This document shows positions 7,062 to 15,533 of a stretch of 64,000 nt of DNA, piece by piece. Each line of letters begins with the position of its first letter. Position 1 is the stretch's first letter. This DNA is from a virus, in IMG/VR virus record IMGVR_UViG_3300037246_000452, positions 25,219-89,218 of that record; one strand, written 5' to 3'. The translations under genes were made by a program, and so were the position numbers. The notes under the pieces were generated by a model that did not search any database, was not told the DNA's origin, and worked only from the letters and a program-made list of their open reading frames with translations.

Positions 7062-7402
7062 GAGCCCTCCTTACGGTATTCTTCCATAATTTTAATACAA
7101 CCTTTCAGACTTATTAGAGCACTCAGTTTATGGGGCACATACCTCGCACATGATCGATTCTGATAACAGCCTTTAGCTACACAGGCGGGGGCAGGTGTAC
7201 CTATCTCACATCGGCCTCCACAGGTATAAGCACTTAGGTTAAAGTACTGCTCTCGATAGGGGTCTCTCTGCTTAAGGTTCGGAATAAAGAGGTGTCTTTC
7301 TGGTATCTCTGCTCCAGTAAGTACATCAAATACTTTACCCTCCCGCTTCATCCCAAACTTACTACCTGTTACCTTTGAGATTATCCTTAACTTTTCAAGC
7401 AT
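7058..7402 (-). CDS. Hypothetical Cys-rich 114-aa protein
   Basis: A central cluster of cysteines (TCGGRCEIG, APACVAKGC, NRSCARY) between residues about 60 and 87 suggests metal binding. N-terminal part is beta-rich. Starts at ATG 7402 sharing one base with the upstream stop. Function unknown. Confidence 0.5.
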   Translation of the reverse strand: MLEKLRIISKVTGSKFGMKREGKVFDVLTGAEIPERHLFIPNLKQRDPYREQYFNLSAYTCGGRCEIGTPAPACVAKGCYQNRSCARYVPHKLSALISLKGCIKIMEEYRKEGS

Positions 7403-8115
7403 CAGTCCTCCTCCTTATCTTCCGTATGTTCTATTACTCCAGCAAGATCGTAATCTCCGTTTTTAATAGCTTTCAAGCCAGTGGCCTGTACTACATGAGT
7501 GATATGAGCATCTATCTCGCCCTTGGCCTCCATCACAGTCTGGTCTACCTGCTTATTAAATTGTTGTTCTACAAATGGGATATCTGAGGTTATATGCTGC
7601 TTTAACATTTGCACTGATCTGAGTATCTCTTCAAGATCACCCTTGCCGGCCTTACCTTTCTTTAGTTGTTCCTGTATCTTCTCAATAGTATCATCCGCCT
7701 TGCTCCCTATGCCATGCATACTTTTCTTGAATTCATGGGAGAACTCCGCACGTTTACTAATGGTTTCACATCTTTCCATGGCAATCCCATCAACCCTATC
7801 TATAGTACAAGGAACTCCATCCCCGACACCCATATTAGTCATCGCTTCCGCAAATTGTGTGTACGACATAGACACTTCGACAATAGGTGGGCCATTACCT
7901 CCACTACTTGGCCAGTCCTTATGTAGGTGCCGGTTCATATGCGCTCTTGATATCTTTAGCGTGATGTAGTTACTATGCTTAATGGACGACCCGAACATTT
8001 CTGCCGGTGGATTACATTGAACTCTGGAGAACCCTACTAACCCATAGGATTCATGTTGGTATTCCAATTCCTCACCCCCACCACAAGCCTTCTTCTTTAC
8101 TATTTTAATTGCCAT
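7402..8115 (-). CDS. Hypothetical phage protein, 237 aa
   Basis: The N-terminal half contains HESYGLVGFSRVQC, FGSSIKHSNYITLKI, and VEVSMSYTQFAEAMTNMGVG followed by PCTIDRVDG. I have seen this general arrangement in phage proteins of unknown role. Residues about 125-205 form a long predicted helical region with KKGKAGKGDLEE in the middle. It is the largest gene of this early-type operon. Function cannot be assigned. Confidence 0.55.
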   Translation of the reverse strand: MAIKIVKKKACGGGEELEYQHESYGLVGFSRVQCNPPAEMFGSSIKHSNYITLKISRAHMNRHLHKDWPSSGGNGPPIVEVSMSYTQFAEAMTNMGVGDGVPCTIDRVDGIAMERCETISKRAEFSHEFKKSMHGIGSKADDTIEKIQEQLKKGKAGKGDLEEILRSVQMLKQHITSDIPFVEQQFNKQVDQTVMEAKGEIDAHITHVVQATGLKAIKNGDYDLAGVIEHTEDKEED

Positions 8116-8116
8116 A

Positions 8117-8203
8117 TTATACTCCTGCTGCTTTAGCTATTGTATTCAGTTCATTGTCTGGTAGAAAAGCCAGTTTTAAAATACAGCCCCACCCTCTAAC
8201 CAT
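8117..8203 (-). CDS. Possible 28-aa microprotein
   Basis: A frame with ATG 8203 after GGGGAAAA ends just before the next gene, overlapping the end of the 8176-8544 gene by 28 nt. Product: MVRGWGCILKLAFL then PDNELNTIAKAAGV. It would explain the otherwise empty 60 nt between 8116 and 8175, but the evidence is only position and a weak ribosome site. Confidence 0.25.
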   Translation of the reverse strand: MVRGWGCILKLAFLPDNELNTIAKAAGV

Positions 8204-8544
8204 TTTTCCCCGTCCCAGAAATAATTAAACTCCTGTACCTCATGCTCCATAGCTGCCCCAACAGATGGGTAACTTCTTGCTTTTTGTTCAGTTTCTCCCC
8301 GATCTCTTTCGTAGAAAGTGGAATAACCCTTTATCCTGTTATCAAAGTTATGGCCTTCGGGGCATTCAAGACTTTCTCTAAGGGATGATACATTACCTAA
8401 AGCTATGAGTGCCTCGGCCTTTTCCTGAGAATGATAATGTTTTATGAGCGTTACCCCAACTCCATCATGGTATCCATCCCAGTGATTGTATATTGTTTTT
8501 ACACCATTCCTTGTCTTTACTGTGATACTTGCTCTTGTTCCCAT
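8176..8544 (-). CDS. Hypothetical phage protein (MGTRASI type), 122 aa
   Basis: The opening MGTRASITVKTRNG, then IYNHWDGYHDGVGVTLI, is characteristic of a group of small phage proteins that start MGTRA and contain a HWDGYP-like motif; their role is unknown to me. ATG 8544 follows AGGAGGCCATC and an A-rich leader. It is the first gene behind the promoter at 8598-8626. Confidence 0.6.
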   Translation of the reverse strand: MGTRASITVKTRNGVKTIYNHWDGYHDGVGVTLIKHYHSQEKAEALIALGNVSSLRESLECPEGHNFDNRIKGYSTFYERDRGETEQKARSYPSVGAAMEHEVQEFNYFWDGEKWLEGGAVF

Positions 8545-8597
8545 GATGGCCTCCTGCCGTTTTGTTTGTTTTTTTTTTTGTTTTTTGATTATAAGTA

Positions 8598-8626
8598 ATT
8601 ATAACTTTTTATAAGTGGTTTGTCAA
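8598..8626 (-). promoter_or_regulatory. Consensus sigma70 promoter, duplicate of 493-521
   Basis: TTGACA (8626-8621), 17-bp spacer and TATAAT (8603-8598). Spacer and upstream palindrome are almost identical to those at 493-543. Confidence 0.9.
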
Positions 8627-8634
8627 GGATTAAA

Positions 8635-8648
8635 TGCAGTTAATTGCA
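8635..8648. repeat. Dispersed 14-bp palindrome, copy 4
   Basis: TGCAGTTAATTGCA, 8 bp upstream of the -35 box. Confidence 0.85.
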
Positions 8649-8661
8649 ATCTGGTACATTT

Positions 8662-8790
8662 TTATTGTACTGGTATATCTCCATCACTCCACGGTCCATC
8701 GTCATCATCGTTACCTTTAAACCATACCATTCCTGCTATAAATAATGCTATCAGTACTGCGTGTAATACCCTTGTCTGTAGTTCGTCCAT
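8662..8790 (-). CDS. Small membrane protein, 42 aa
   Basis: ATG 8790 follows AAGGAGGAAGGT. Residues 8-25 (HAVLIALFIAGMVWF) form one predicted transmembrane helix, followed by an acidic tail (KGNDDDDGPWSDGD). The basic-free short N-terminus and acidic tail leave topology open. No family is recognised. Confidence 0.55.
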   Translation of the reverse strand: MDELQTRVLHAVLIALFIAGMVWFKGNDDDDGPWSDGDIPVQ

Positions 8791-8800
8791 ACCTTCCTCC

Positions 8801-9019
8801 TTAGTTATAATACTCGTTCCATGTCCTTGCCTTAATACGCCTCACGACTACTTTACAAAAATCACAGTTAGCTTCTGCGGGGCATAAGTCTGCCGGGTCT
8901 ACATGTACTATCTTAAAACCCGCTGTCTTACAAATATTACCATGAGTTACCTCAACCACTTTGGCCTCTTTCTTATCGGGGTCATACGTTACCAAGTTCA
9001 CCTTCCTTCTCATACCCAT
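8801..9019 (-). CDS. Small Cys-containing protein, paralogue of 63335-63559
   Basis: ATG 9019 (MGMRRKVNLVTYDPDKK) lies after GGAGGAAGTT. The 72-residue protein has the block HVDPADLCPAEANCDFCK (four potential ligands in CPAEANCDFC) shared with a second copy near the other end of the window. At DNA level 8851-8910 is identical over 60 bp to 63391-63450. It follows the terminase gene directly. A metal-binding role is possible; function unknown. Confidence 0.6.
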   Translation of the reverse strand: MGMRRKVNLVTYDPDKKEAKVVEVTHGNICKTAGFKIVHVDPADLCPAEANCDFCKVVVRRIKARTWNEYYN

Positions 9020-9032
9020 AACTTCCTCCTTA

Positions 9033-9046
9033 TGCAATTAAGTGCA
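9033..9046. repeat. Dispersed 14-bp palindrome, copy 5
   Basis: TGCAATTAAGTGCA, in the gap between the terminase stop and the ribosome site of the next gene. Confidence 0.75.
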
Positions 9047-9048
9047 AC

Positions 9049-10986
9049 CTATTCATCCTCACCCTCTTCCATGTCCTCTACTTCCGCTGCTTTCATGTTG
9101 TCCTTCTTAACCATCTCTATTACTGAGTTCGGTATCTGAGATGGGTTTAGCTTATGCCTTATCCATAGCTCAGTCCTCATCGTAAGTCCATATACAACAC
9201 CGGCCACAGCATCGGCCACATCGTTACTACCGTTTGGTGGATGATCTATCTTTCCGGTCTTAGGGTCTTTCTCAAGAGAGACAAATTCCTTCCGTAGCTT
9301 ATCATGCCGGGGGATTATTAACCTTCTATCATAGAGTGCTGTCTTCGTCATATAGTAAGGCGCTGACGGTACTGAATCAATCGATTGCTGGCCGGTTATG
9401 AATCCCTTCTGTCTGAGTATTTGCTGAGAGTCCCTAGACTGGTACTGGTCAAAGCTTACCCACTGGATATTGAGTCCGAGTTGTTTCAGTTTATACAGCA
9501 TAGCCCTGATCTTTCCGAATATAATCTCACCGTTCTTTGGTGGACTTACCTCCAGAGTGCCATCCAAATGTATCTCTGGCAGTATCTCTTCAACATCCCC
9601 TCGATCTATATTCACAAACCTCTTTACATGGCCTATAGCTATACCCGCACTGTCTCCTGTCACTGCAAGGTCGATATGCACCCAGCGAGGCTCATCAGGT
9701 CTTACAAACATATCTGGGAGCAGACTTAGCTTGACGTTCTTGAAGTCCACCTTCTCATTATTAAAGATGGAATATATCTCATCTGACATGGCCTCACTAA
9801 CAGCTTCAGTCTCCAGTATAAACGGATGCCTTGCAAGGGTGGATACTCCCGCAATCTCTCGAAGGGCATCAATAATGTCTGTCTCAAATTCGGGCTTGAA
9901 CTCTATCGGAATATCCTTGACTAACTCCGCGTCATCCTCATGTACTTCCTCCCCTTCCTCAAGCATTCTGGGCTTTCTGGCATCATCTCCTATAAATACT
10001 CTAAACCATATCCCTAGAAAGTCATCTGGCTTAATATCCCACACTCTTTTATCATAAACGTATATCTGGGATGTCCCCTTCTCAGCTACTTCCTTATCCC
10101 TCTCCGCCTCTTTTATGTCTGTGAACTGTCCCGGGTACCTCTTCGATGAGACTAGACAAAGGATGCCGGGGAGTTTACCTGCCTTCAGGAAACGTGACTT
10201 CCTTCTACGTGCAATGGAGTTATACACTGCTACGGCCTGATCATATGTTCCTCCATCAACACTTGCCTTCGAGTTCTCCGTTACTGACATGTAGTTCAGT
10301 TCATCTATCAGTCCCCCGATAACATTCTGTCCAATGGCTGCTGAGTCCGAACCTGATACAGGCTTGACTATAATTCTATTCGGAAACCTCATCTCTGACT
10401 CCAGATTCCTGTCGAAGGGAAACTCATTCTGGAAATAAGGACTCTTCTGAATCATATCCTTGAACCTCATGAAGTCAACCCCCTTAGCCAGTGCTGCCGT
10501 GATACTCTGGAATATAAACTCAATCTCGTGCGATGAGTCCAGCCCAAACTCTGCGTGGGGGTTCCTCATACAAGACAACAGGTACACCTGATAAGCATTG
10601 AGGTATATTGCTATTGTAGTTTTAGCTGACCCGATTCCGCCAGTAAGTACTACCTCTATATACTTACCCGAACTCATCTCCTCAATATAATCCATTACAA
10701 TAGGATACACTTCGTTACCTTTGTTCAGAAAGTAAGGGTCTTCTACAAACTGCCTTACTGATACAGGTTGCGTTCTCCATTTGATGTTCTTCTTCATATG
10801 AGCAAACGTATTATTCCCTGCATGTAGGCCGGCCAGATCAAGTACAACACTCTTGAAGAACTTCTCCCTCAGTGCTGGCTTGCCTATCTCCATGCCCACT
10901 TTATATACAGCCTCACCTCTATCTCCCCCTAACGCTTCTATCAGGAATTCCTTTGCATGGGTCTCACTTACTTTCTTAGTTAACAT
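9049..10986 (-). CDS. terL: Terminase large subunit
   Basis: This is the packaging motor ATPase/nuclease that cuts concatemeric DNA and drives it into the prohead. With the start at ATG 10986 (MLTKKVSETH, after GGAGGAGCC) it has 645 residues. Walker A is GGIGSAKTT at about 116-124 and Walker B IGGLIDEL at about 223-230. The RNase H-like nuclease has Asp in HIDLAVTGD (about 439), SFDQY (about 513) and DVADAVAG (about 592). A longer start at 11010 would overlap the upstream gene further. Residues about 314-382 are repeated as a separate small gene at 63076-63324. The gene overlaps the probable small subunit by 11 nt. Confidence 0.93.
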   Translation of the reverse strand: MLTKKVSETHAKEFLIEALGGDRGEAVYKVGMEIGKPALREKFFKSVVLDLAGLHAGNNTFAHMKKNIKWRTQPVSVRQFVEDPYFLNKGNEVYPIVMDYIEEMSSGKYIEVVLTGGIGSAKTTIAIYLNAYQVYLLSCMRNPHAEFGLDSSHEIEFIFQSITAALAKGVDFMRFKDMIQKSPYFQNEFPFDRNLESEMRFPNRIIVKPVSGSDSAAIGQNVIGGLIDELNYMSVTENSKASVDGGTYDQAVAVYNSIARRRKSRFLKAGKLPGILCLVSSKRYPGQFTDIKEAERDKEVAEKGTSQIYVYDKRVWDIKPDDFLGIWFRVFIGDDARKPRMLEEGEEVHEDDAELVKDIPIEFKPEFETDIIDALREIAGVSTLARHPFILETEAVSEAMSDEIYSIFNNEKVDFKNVKLSLLPDMFVRPDEPRWVHIDLAVTGDSAGIAIGHVKRFVNIDRGDVEEILPEIHLDGTLEVSPPKNGEIIFGKIRAMLYKLKQLGLNIQWVSFDQYQSRDSQQILRQKGFITGQQSIDSVPSAPYYMTKTALYDRRLIIPRHDKLRKEFVSLEKDPKTGKIDHPPNGSNDVADAVAGVVYGLTMRTELWIRHKLNPSQIPNSVIEMVKKDNMKAAEVEDMEEGEDE

Positions 10987-11623
10987 CGATTGGCTCCTCC
11001 AACTTCCCATACTTAAAAATTTCTATAACTTTCTGTGTAGCTATGGCCAGTTGTTCATTATCTTCCTTTGACTCCACATGGAGCTGTTGTACTTCGGTGT
11101 CCGTCATAGAGAACGACCCTATCAGATGTTTCTGTATTGGCGCCACCTTCTTAAGTAATCCCAGATCAAACTGGAGGTCCGAAAGCTGATTTAGTAAGTC
11201 CTTCATAAGACCCATCTCTTTCCGCATAGCATCAAATAGCAGGGGGGCTCCGTGTTCCTTATTGTACAGCTTCTGCATCCTCATCATCTGCATCTCTACA
11301 AGCTCCGTGAGAGCCGTATGGGCATCTATCCTCTTATCTACAGGTGTGAAGATGGTCAGGGTGTCTACCTTGTCCTCTGTGCCCTTTGTGTCGCTTGGAA
11401 TCAGTACCTTACTATGCAAGTGAGGTGTGATTTTATCTTTCTTATACCTGACAAGCTGCTTCTGGAGTGTCCCCGGCTTCATATCAGTCAGTAACTTCCA
11501 CTCTTCTTGTATCTTCGCTACTACTTTGGGCGCACTGGTGTTTTTGATAAGCATAGACTCGATGATATCTAGCTTAGCCTGCCCCAGCCCTGTGAGTGTC
11601 TTGTACTGCCTTACTACAGCCAT
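10976..11623 (-). CDS. Probable terminase small subunit
   Basis: The 215-residue protein lies directly upstream of terL with an 11-nt overlap, the usual place of the DNA-recognition subunit. It has a basic N-terminal helical part (KTLTGLGQAKLDIIES, SAPKVVAKIQEEW) that could be a helix-turn-helix, and a long helical C-terminal region (residues about 100-200) suited to oligomer formation. No motif proves the assignment; it rests on position and general shape. Confidence 0.5.
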   Translation of the reverse strand: MAVVRQYKTLTGLGQAKLDIIESMLIKNTSAPKVVAKIQEEWKLLTDMKPGTLQKQLVRYKKDKITPHLHSKVLIPSDTKGTEDKVDTLTIFTPVDKRIDAHTALTELVEMQMMRMQKLYNKEHGAPLLFDAMRKEMGLMKDLLNQLSDLQFDLGLLKKVAPIQKHLIGSFSMTDTEVQQLHVESKEDNEQLAIATQKVIEIFKYGKLEEPIDVN

Positions 11624-11624
11624 C

Positions 11625-12458
11625 TTATCCTCCCATATTCTCTATCGTAGGGTCTACTCCATCCGCCAGCCCAGATATATCTACTTCTTTGGTTACTGAG
11701 AGCAACCTCTCCGACAGAGTGGGGTCATTTGCAATTAGTTGCACAGCTGCGGATAGTATATCATCTATTGACCTACTGTTAGCCTTACACATCTGACCTA
11801 AAGTCCTGAAGCCCTCCCTATCTTTAGCCTTCATCCTTAACCAGATATTCTCCTGCCCGTTGAAGTCAAAAATCATGTAGCCATAGTCCAGTGTATCTCC
11901 GAAGGTACTGAATAGGTGGTTCAACACTTTGCTCAGGTCATCTATAGTCTTGATCTCTTTTGCTGCCTGAGTAAACTCGGCTTGCATCTCCTTGGGAAGA
12001 CTCTTCTTGGTCTGTTTAATCAGTTTAGCAAACTCTGCATCATCTGCAAAACCGAAGGCATCCTGTAATAAGTCTTCTTCATACTTATCCGACACTGACT
12101 GATACATATTCATGAACTTCTCAGGGTCAAGCTTACCCCTGATCATATTCATCCTTACAACTTGAAAGGTCTCAGCATCCCCATCAAAGTTCGGGTCTGT
12201 AATCACCGTGCAGGGCACTGTCTCAAAGTCCAGATACTTAGCGGCCTCCCACCTGTGATGACCACCCACAATACGGTATGTTCCCTCATCAAGAGGTCTT
12301 ACAAAGATGGGGTCTACTATCCCTACCTGTGCATAGTTATCACAGAGCAGATCGAAAGATCGGGCATCCATCTTGTTCGGGTTGTTCTCATTCGGAACCA
12401 ACTGGTCTATAGGTAAGTCCACCCGCTTATGACTCTTTGTTAATTCTTTGGCATCCAT
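11625..12458 (-). CDS. ParB/Srx-domain protein
   Basis: The N-terminal 100 residues carry the ParB fold signature: LPIDQLVPNENNPNKM, then VGIVDPIFVRP, and RIVGGHHRWEAAKYL, the last being the nucleotide-binding GGHHRW motif of ParB-type CTPases. No clear helix-turn-helix follows; the C-terminal two thirds are helical and acidic. Phage ParB-like proteins act as DNA-binding or nuclease factors and often sit near terminase genes. It lies between the PIG-L gene and the probable small terminase with 1-nt gaps. A copy of the dispersed palindrome (11730-11743) is inside it, so this is one candidate for the protein that reads those sites; that is inference. Confidence 0.75.
   Translation of the reverse strand: MDAKELTKSHKRVDLPIDQLVPNENNPNKMDARSFDLLCDNYAQVGIVDPIFVRPLDEGTYRIVGGHHRWEAAKYLDFETVPCTVITDPNFDGDAETFQVVRMNMIRGKLDPEKFMNMYQSVSDKYEEDLLQDAFGFADDAEFAKLIKQTKKSLPKEMQAEFTQAAKEIKTIDDLSKVLNHLFSTFGDTLDYGYMIFDFNGQENIWLRMKAKDREGFRTLGQMCKANSRSIDDILSAAVQLIANDPTLSERLLSVTKEVDISGLADGVDPTIENMGG
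11730..11743. repeat. Dispersed 14-bp palindrome, copy 6
   Basis: TGCAATTAGTTGCA, inside the ParB-like gene. Confidence 0.75.
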
Positions 12459-12459
12459 C

Positions 12460-13110
12460 TTAAACCTCCCTCAAAAAGTTTAATGTATATCCTTCTGCAT
12501 ACTTATGGCCACACTTGGCCCCAATCACTTTATGTACTGCTTCTATGTTTTCCATCGATCTTGGATGAACGCCACTCCTTGCCTCCCTCCGGTACTGCTC
12601 TATTGCAATTAATTTCACCATCAAGTCATTAGCAGTCATAGGGATGAAATAATTGGCACTGGTCGGTATTCCGTCAAACGCATGTGCTTCTAATATCCTG
12701 ACTACTCCCTGTAGGTTAGCAGGTCTTAGTGCTATCTTGCAAGCATGATTTAAAAATTTATGATCTTGGTTCATATCTGAGGCCGAGGGTATTACTACTT
12801 CGTGGGGACTAAAGGTACTTAATACTCCCTCTATCCTCTCCAGTATCTTATAGTAGCCTACTTGTGCCGGCTCTCCCTCGGTCAGGTTCATACATCTATG
12901 CAGCTGATAGCCCAGCTTCTCTTTAGCTTGCATAAAATCCAAGCACTGCTCTGCGTATGATTCATCCACGGTCTCCTTGCCATACTCATACACCCTACCG
13001 TACACTGTGAGTACAAATACTTCCCCGCCCTCACGAATTCTTCTAACAACTAAAGCCCCCGTTGAGAGGGCTTCGTCGTCCATATGTGCTGCTATTATTA
13101 AAGTTCTCAT
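12460..13110 (-). CDS. PIG-L/LmbE-family deacetylase
   Basis: The family removes N-acetyl groups from GlcNAc-type sugars with a zinc ion. Here the zinc motif reads AAHMDDEALSTGA (residues 7-19), a variant of AHPDDE with Met for Pro, and the second site motif is PSASDMNQDHKFLN (about 108-121), giving the conserved D-x-N-x-DH. Length (216) fits single-domain members. The gene lies in a short cluster with a UDP-glucose epimerase and an MgsA-like protein, so it may act on a sugar attached to phage DNA or to a nucleotide sugar; the substrate is not visible from sequence. Confidence 0.82.
   Translation of the reverse strand: MRTLIIAAHMDDEALSTGALVVRRIREGGEVFVLTVYGRVYEYGKETVDESYAEQCLDFMQAKEKLGYQLHRCMNLTEGEPAQVGYYKILERIEGVLSTFSPHEVVIPSASDMNQDHKFLNHACKIALRPANLQGVVRILEAHAFDGIPTSANYFIPMTANDLMVKLIAIEQYRREARSGVHPRSMENIEAVHKVIGAKCGHKYAEGYTLNFLREV
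12604..12617. repeat. Dispersed 14-bp palindrome, copy 7
   Basis: TGCAATTAATTTCA, inside the PIG-L deacetylase gene. Confidence 0.75.
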
Positions 13111-13130
13111 CTTTACTCCCTATTGCTTGT

Positions 13131-13313
13131 TTAAGCTTGGACAAGTCTTCTGTGCTTTGTTATTTGTTGATACCTGTAGGCATAGCCAGCATTAACAAAT
13201 TCCTTTTCCGTGCCGGTAAAGTTTTTAGATTTAGAACTAAAGACCTGTTCGTACTGGAAAGGACTTACTTCTTTGTATCCTATGCTCTCTACGTCATCTG
13301 GTAATTGTGTCAT
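13131..13313 (-). CDS. Hypothetical 60-aa protein
   Basis: ATG 13313 follows GGAGATAAA. The product is polar with clustered Lys and Tyr (KEVSPFQYEQVFSSKSKNF, YAYRYQQITKHRR). It separates the MgsA-like gene from the deacetylase gene. No family is recognised. Confidence 0.5.
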   Translation of the reverse strand: MTQLPDDVESIGYKEVSPFQYEQVFSSKSKNFTGTEKEFVNAGYAYRYQQITKHRRLVQA

Positions 13314-13321
13314 TTTATCTC

Positions 13322-14419
13322 CTACTTAAAAGAGACCACCCATCTCCGTTTGTCGTTCAACCTCTTAATCTCCTTCTCTACTATGTCCCGGACATCTGCG
13401 AGTGACTCATTTGGAACTCCTCCCCACAGCATTAGTACCTCATCCTGCCTGTCCTTCAAATAAGAGAGGTGAGGTATTACCAACCTTCTGTCTACCTGTC
13501 CCCCCTCCACTACAAATACTGTTGACCCCATGGCATATACTGCCTTCTCTGAGGGTATTGCATCTATCACCTCATACTCTTTTCTGAGGCTGGTATAAAA
13601 TGCCTTCAGTGCGAACTTACCTTGCCTGTTGTGCATGTCCAGTGCTGCTCCCGACAATCCCTTCAGTCTTATCTCTATGGGCATATCATCTGGCTCTACC
13701 TCCCAACCACCCATGGTATTGTGTGACAACTCAAGGATGGGGGCCAGTGCTAAATGCATTGAGTCTACTGCTGATAACGTACACTGCTTAATTGCATGAT
13801 GATATTCCTCTGGCAACCTTTCACAGTATGCATCTATCACTTGCGTTAATCCGGGTATGTCCCTCTTCCTTCTCTGCTCGGTCTTCCTTGGTACAAATCC
13901 TGCCAGTGTACATATGGCAAGGTATCTCTCTTCCAGTGTCTCCGTACCATTTCCTTCCAGTGCCCAGCCTACCAACTCCTCAGTGGACATCTGTGAATAC
14001 CTGTTGTACTGAACTATCCCTTCTGTGGAGTAATCAACTGACACTGACAACTCACAACATATTCTGCTCTTGGGCGACTTACATGCTTCTTCTATGACGT
14101 GTGCAGTTAATGTCAAATCCCCCAAAGACATTCTTACCTTCTTATTCTTTGAGAAGGCCACCACCTGCCATACCAACTCTGGGTTACCTATGCTGATATC
14201 TTCTATGGTGATGATTGCCAACGATCTCCACAAATACGTGGGGTCATCGTTGTACAAGTACCCAGCACACTTTAATGCTGTTTCAACATCACCTCTCCGT
14301 ATAGCTTTCTGTAATCCACTCCTTACCAGCCACTTATTATCTGGATGAACCAATGCCCTTGGTACTATGGGTTTAACTCCTACCAACTGTTCCTGTACTT
14401 TGTGTAACACTTTCAACAT
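13322..14419 (-). CDS. Protein related to MgsA/RarA C-terminal region
   Basis: Residues about 25-80 (LVRSGLQKAIRRGDVETALKC, then WRSLAIITIEDISIGNPELV) resemble the helical region after the ATPase core in MgsA/RarA clamp-loader-like proteins, where an AIRxxD...A block is followed by R-L-x-x-I-x-x-EDI. No Walker motifs are present, so this 365-residue protein is not itself an ATPase of that family. ATG 14419 follows GGAGGTTAGT, with its own promoter at 14464-14492. The cluster with galE and PIG-L genes suggests a role near DNA metabolism or modification; this is tentative. Confidence 0.45.
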   Translation of the reverse strand: MLKVLHKVQEQLVGVKPIVPRALVHPDNKWLVRSGLQKAIRRGDVETALKCAGYLYNDDPTYLWRSLAIITIEDISIGNPELVWQVVAFSKNKKVRMSLGDLTLTAHVIEEACKSPKSRICCELSVSVDYSTEGIVQYNRYSQMSTEELVGWALEGNGTETLEERYLAICTLAGFVPRKTEQRRKRDIPGLTQVIDAYCERLPEEYHHAIKQCTLSAVDSMHLALAPILELSHNTMGGWEVEPDDMPIEIRLKGLSGAALDMHNRQGKFALKAFYTSLRKEYEVIDAIPSEKAVYAMGSTVFVVEGGQVDRRLVIPHLSYLKDRQDEVLMLWGGVPNESLADVRDIVEKEIKRLNDKRRWVVSFK

Positions 14420-14463
14420 ATACTAACCTCCATTGATGTAAATATAAATGTTTAATTGTGTAA

Positions 14464-14492
14464 AGCATACCATACTATAATAGTTTTGTCAA
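14464..14492 (-). promoter_or_regulatory. Sigma70 promoter
   Basis: TTGACA (14492-14487), 17 bp, TATGCT (14469-14464). Its -35 box lies in the last codons of the epimerase gene. Confidence 0.8.
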
Positions 14493-15463
14493 GTTAATTG
14501 TTGCTCCCACTCCCATGCATCCTGCACCATAGAGGTCAGGTCACTGTGCTCAGGCTCCCACCCGAAACGACTTCTTATCCTCTTATTGTCGGCCACTGCT
14601 CGGGCTACATCCCCCTCCCTCCTTGGGGCGTGTATAACAGGTAGCATCATACCAGTGACTCTCTCCACCTCAACTACCATATCTTCCACTGAATACCCCT
14701 CACCCGTTCCTACGTTTAAGGTAATAGATGGGGTGTCCTCCTCTAAATACCTTACAGCCTGAATATGAGCCTCCGATACATCCTTTACATGGACATAATC
14801 GCGTAAGCATGTGCCGTCTGGGGTGTCATAGTCCGTACCGTAAATAGAAAGCTCTGACTTATTCTTAATGGCGTTGAAACAATTCTTTAGCAGGTGGGTT
14901 GCTTTGGGGTTGCGGGGGCCAATACCATTTACAAGGTCAGCTCCCAGCACATTGAAATACCTCAGGATTGCATACTTGATACCTATACGATCTGCCGCAC
15001 TGGTTATCATCTGCTCTCCCACCATCTTGGTCATGCCATAAGGATTGCTAGGGTTCAAAGGTGTAATTTCTGTCAGGGTCATACTACTTTTAGTTGCCCC
15101 ATACACTGCTGCCGTGCTGGAGAATATCAAGCGTTTAACACTTGTGCAGTTAATTGCACTGAGCAATGCGATTACTCCTCCGATGTTATTCTCATAATAC
15201 TTCAAGGGGTCTTCGACTGATTCCGGGGCTGAGAGGCTGGCAGCAAACATCATTACTGTATCTACTTTGTACTCATTAATCACTGACCTTACTCTGTCCA
15301 CCTCCTGAACTCTGGCTACCACACACCTAACATGCTTGGGGAGACTCGCAGGGTGGCCGGTTGAAAGGTCGTCGATCACTACAACTTCTTCCCCTTGATT
15401 TACTAGCTGGTGTACTACTGTACTGCCGATATACCCTGCCCCTCCTACTACTAATGTACTCAT
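14489..15463 (-). CDS. galE: UDP-glucose 4-epimerase-like protein
   Basis: Extended short-chain dehydrogenase that interconverts UDP-hexoses using bound NAD. The Rossmann motif GGAGYIGS lies at residues 7-14, SSTAAVYG near 114-121, and the catalytic YxxxK as YGMTK near 142-146; the YFNVLGAD segment further on is typical of GalE. Length (324) is normal. ATG 15463 lies behind a promoter with a repeated TGTCTT operator-like region. A phage copy would supply a sugar nucleotide for glycosylation, or alter host surface sugars. Specificity within the family is not certain. Confidence 0.88.
   Translation of the reverse strand: MSTLVVGGAGYIGSTVVHQLVNQGEEVVVIDDLSTGHPASLPKHVRCVVARVQEVDRVRSVINEYKVDTVMMFAASLSAPESVEDPLKYYENNIGGVIALLSAINCTSVKRLIFSSTAAVYGATKSSMTLTEITPLNPSNPYGMTKMVGEQMITSAADRIGIKYAILRYFNVLGADLVNGIGPRNPKATHLLKNCFNAIKNKSELSIYGTDYDTPDGTCLRDYVHVKDVSEAHIQAVRYLEEDTPSITLNVGTGEGYSVEDMVVEVERVTGMMLPVIHAPRREGDVARAVADNKRIRSRFGWEPEHSDLTSMVQDAWEWEQQLT
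15145..15158. repeat. Dispersed 14-bp palindrome, copy 8
   Basis: TGCAGTTAATTGCA, inside galE. Confidence 0.8.
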
Positions 15464-15533
15464 GTCTTATACTCCTTAATTGACTGACTCATGTAAAGTG
15501 TTGGTATACAACAACTTTCAATATCGGGGTCTA

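Noticed and set aside
9470-10057. Open plus-strand frame of 195 codons
   Set aside because: Opposite the terminase gene; Ser-rich low-complexity translation typical of an antisense shadow.
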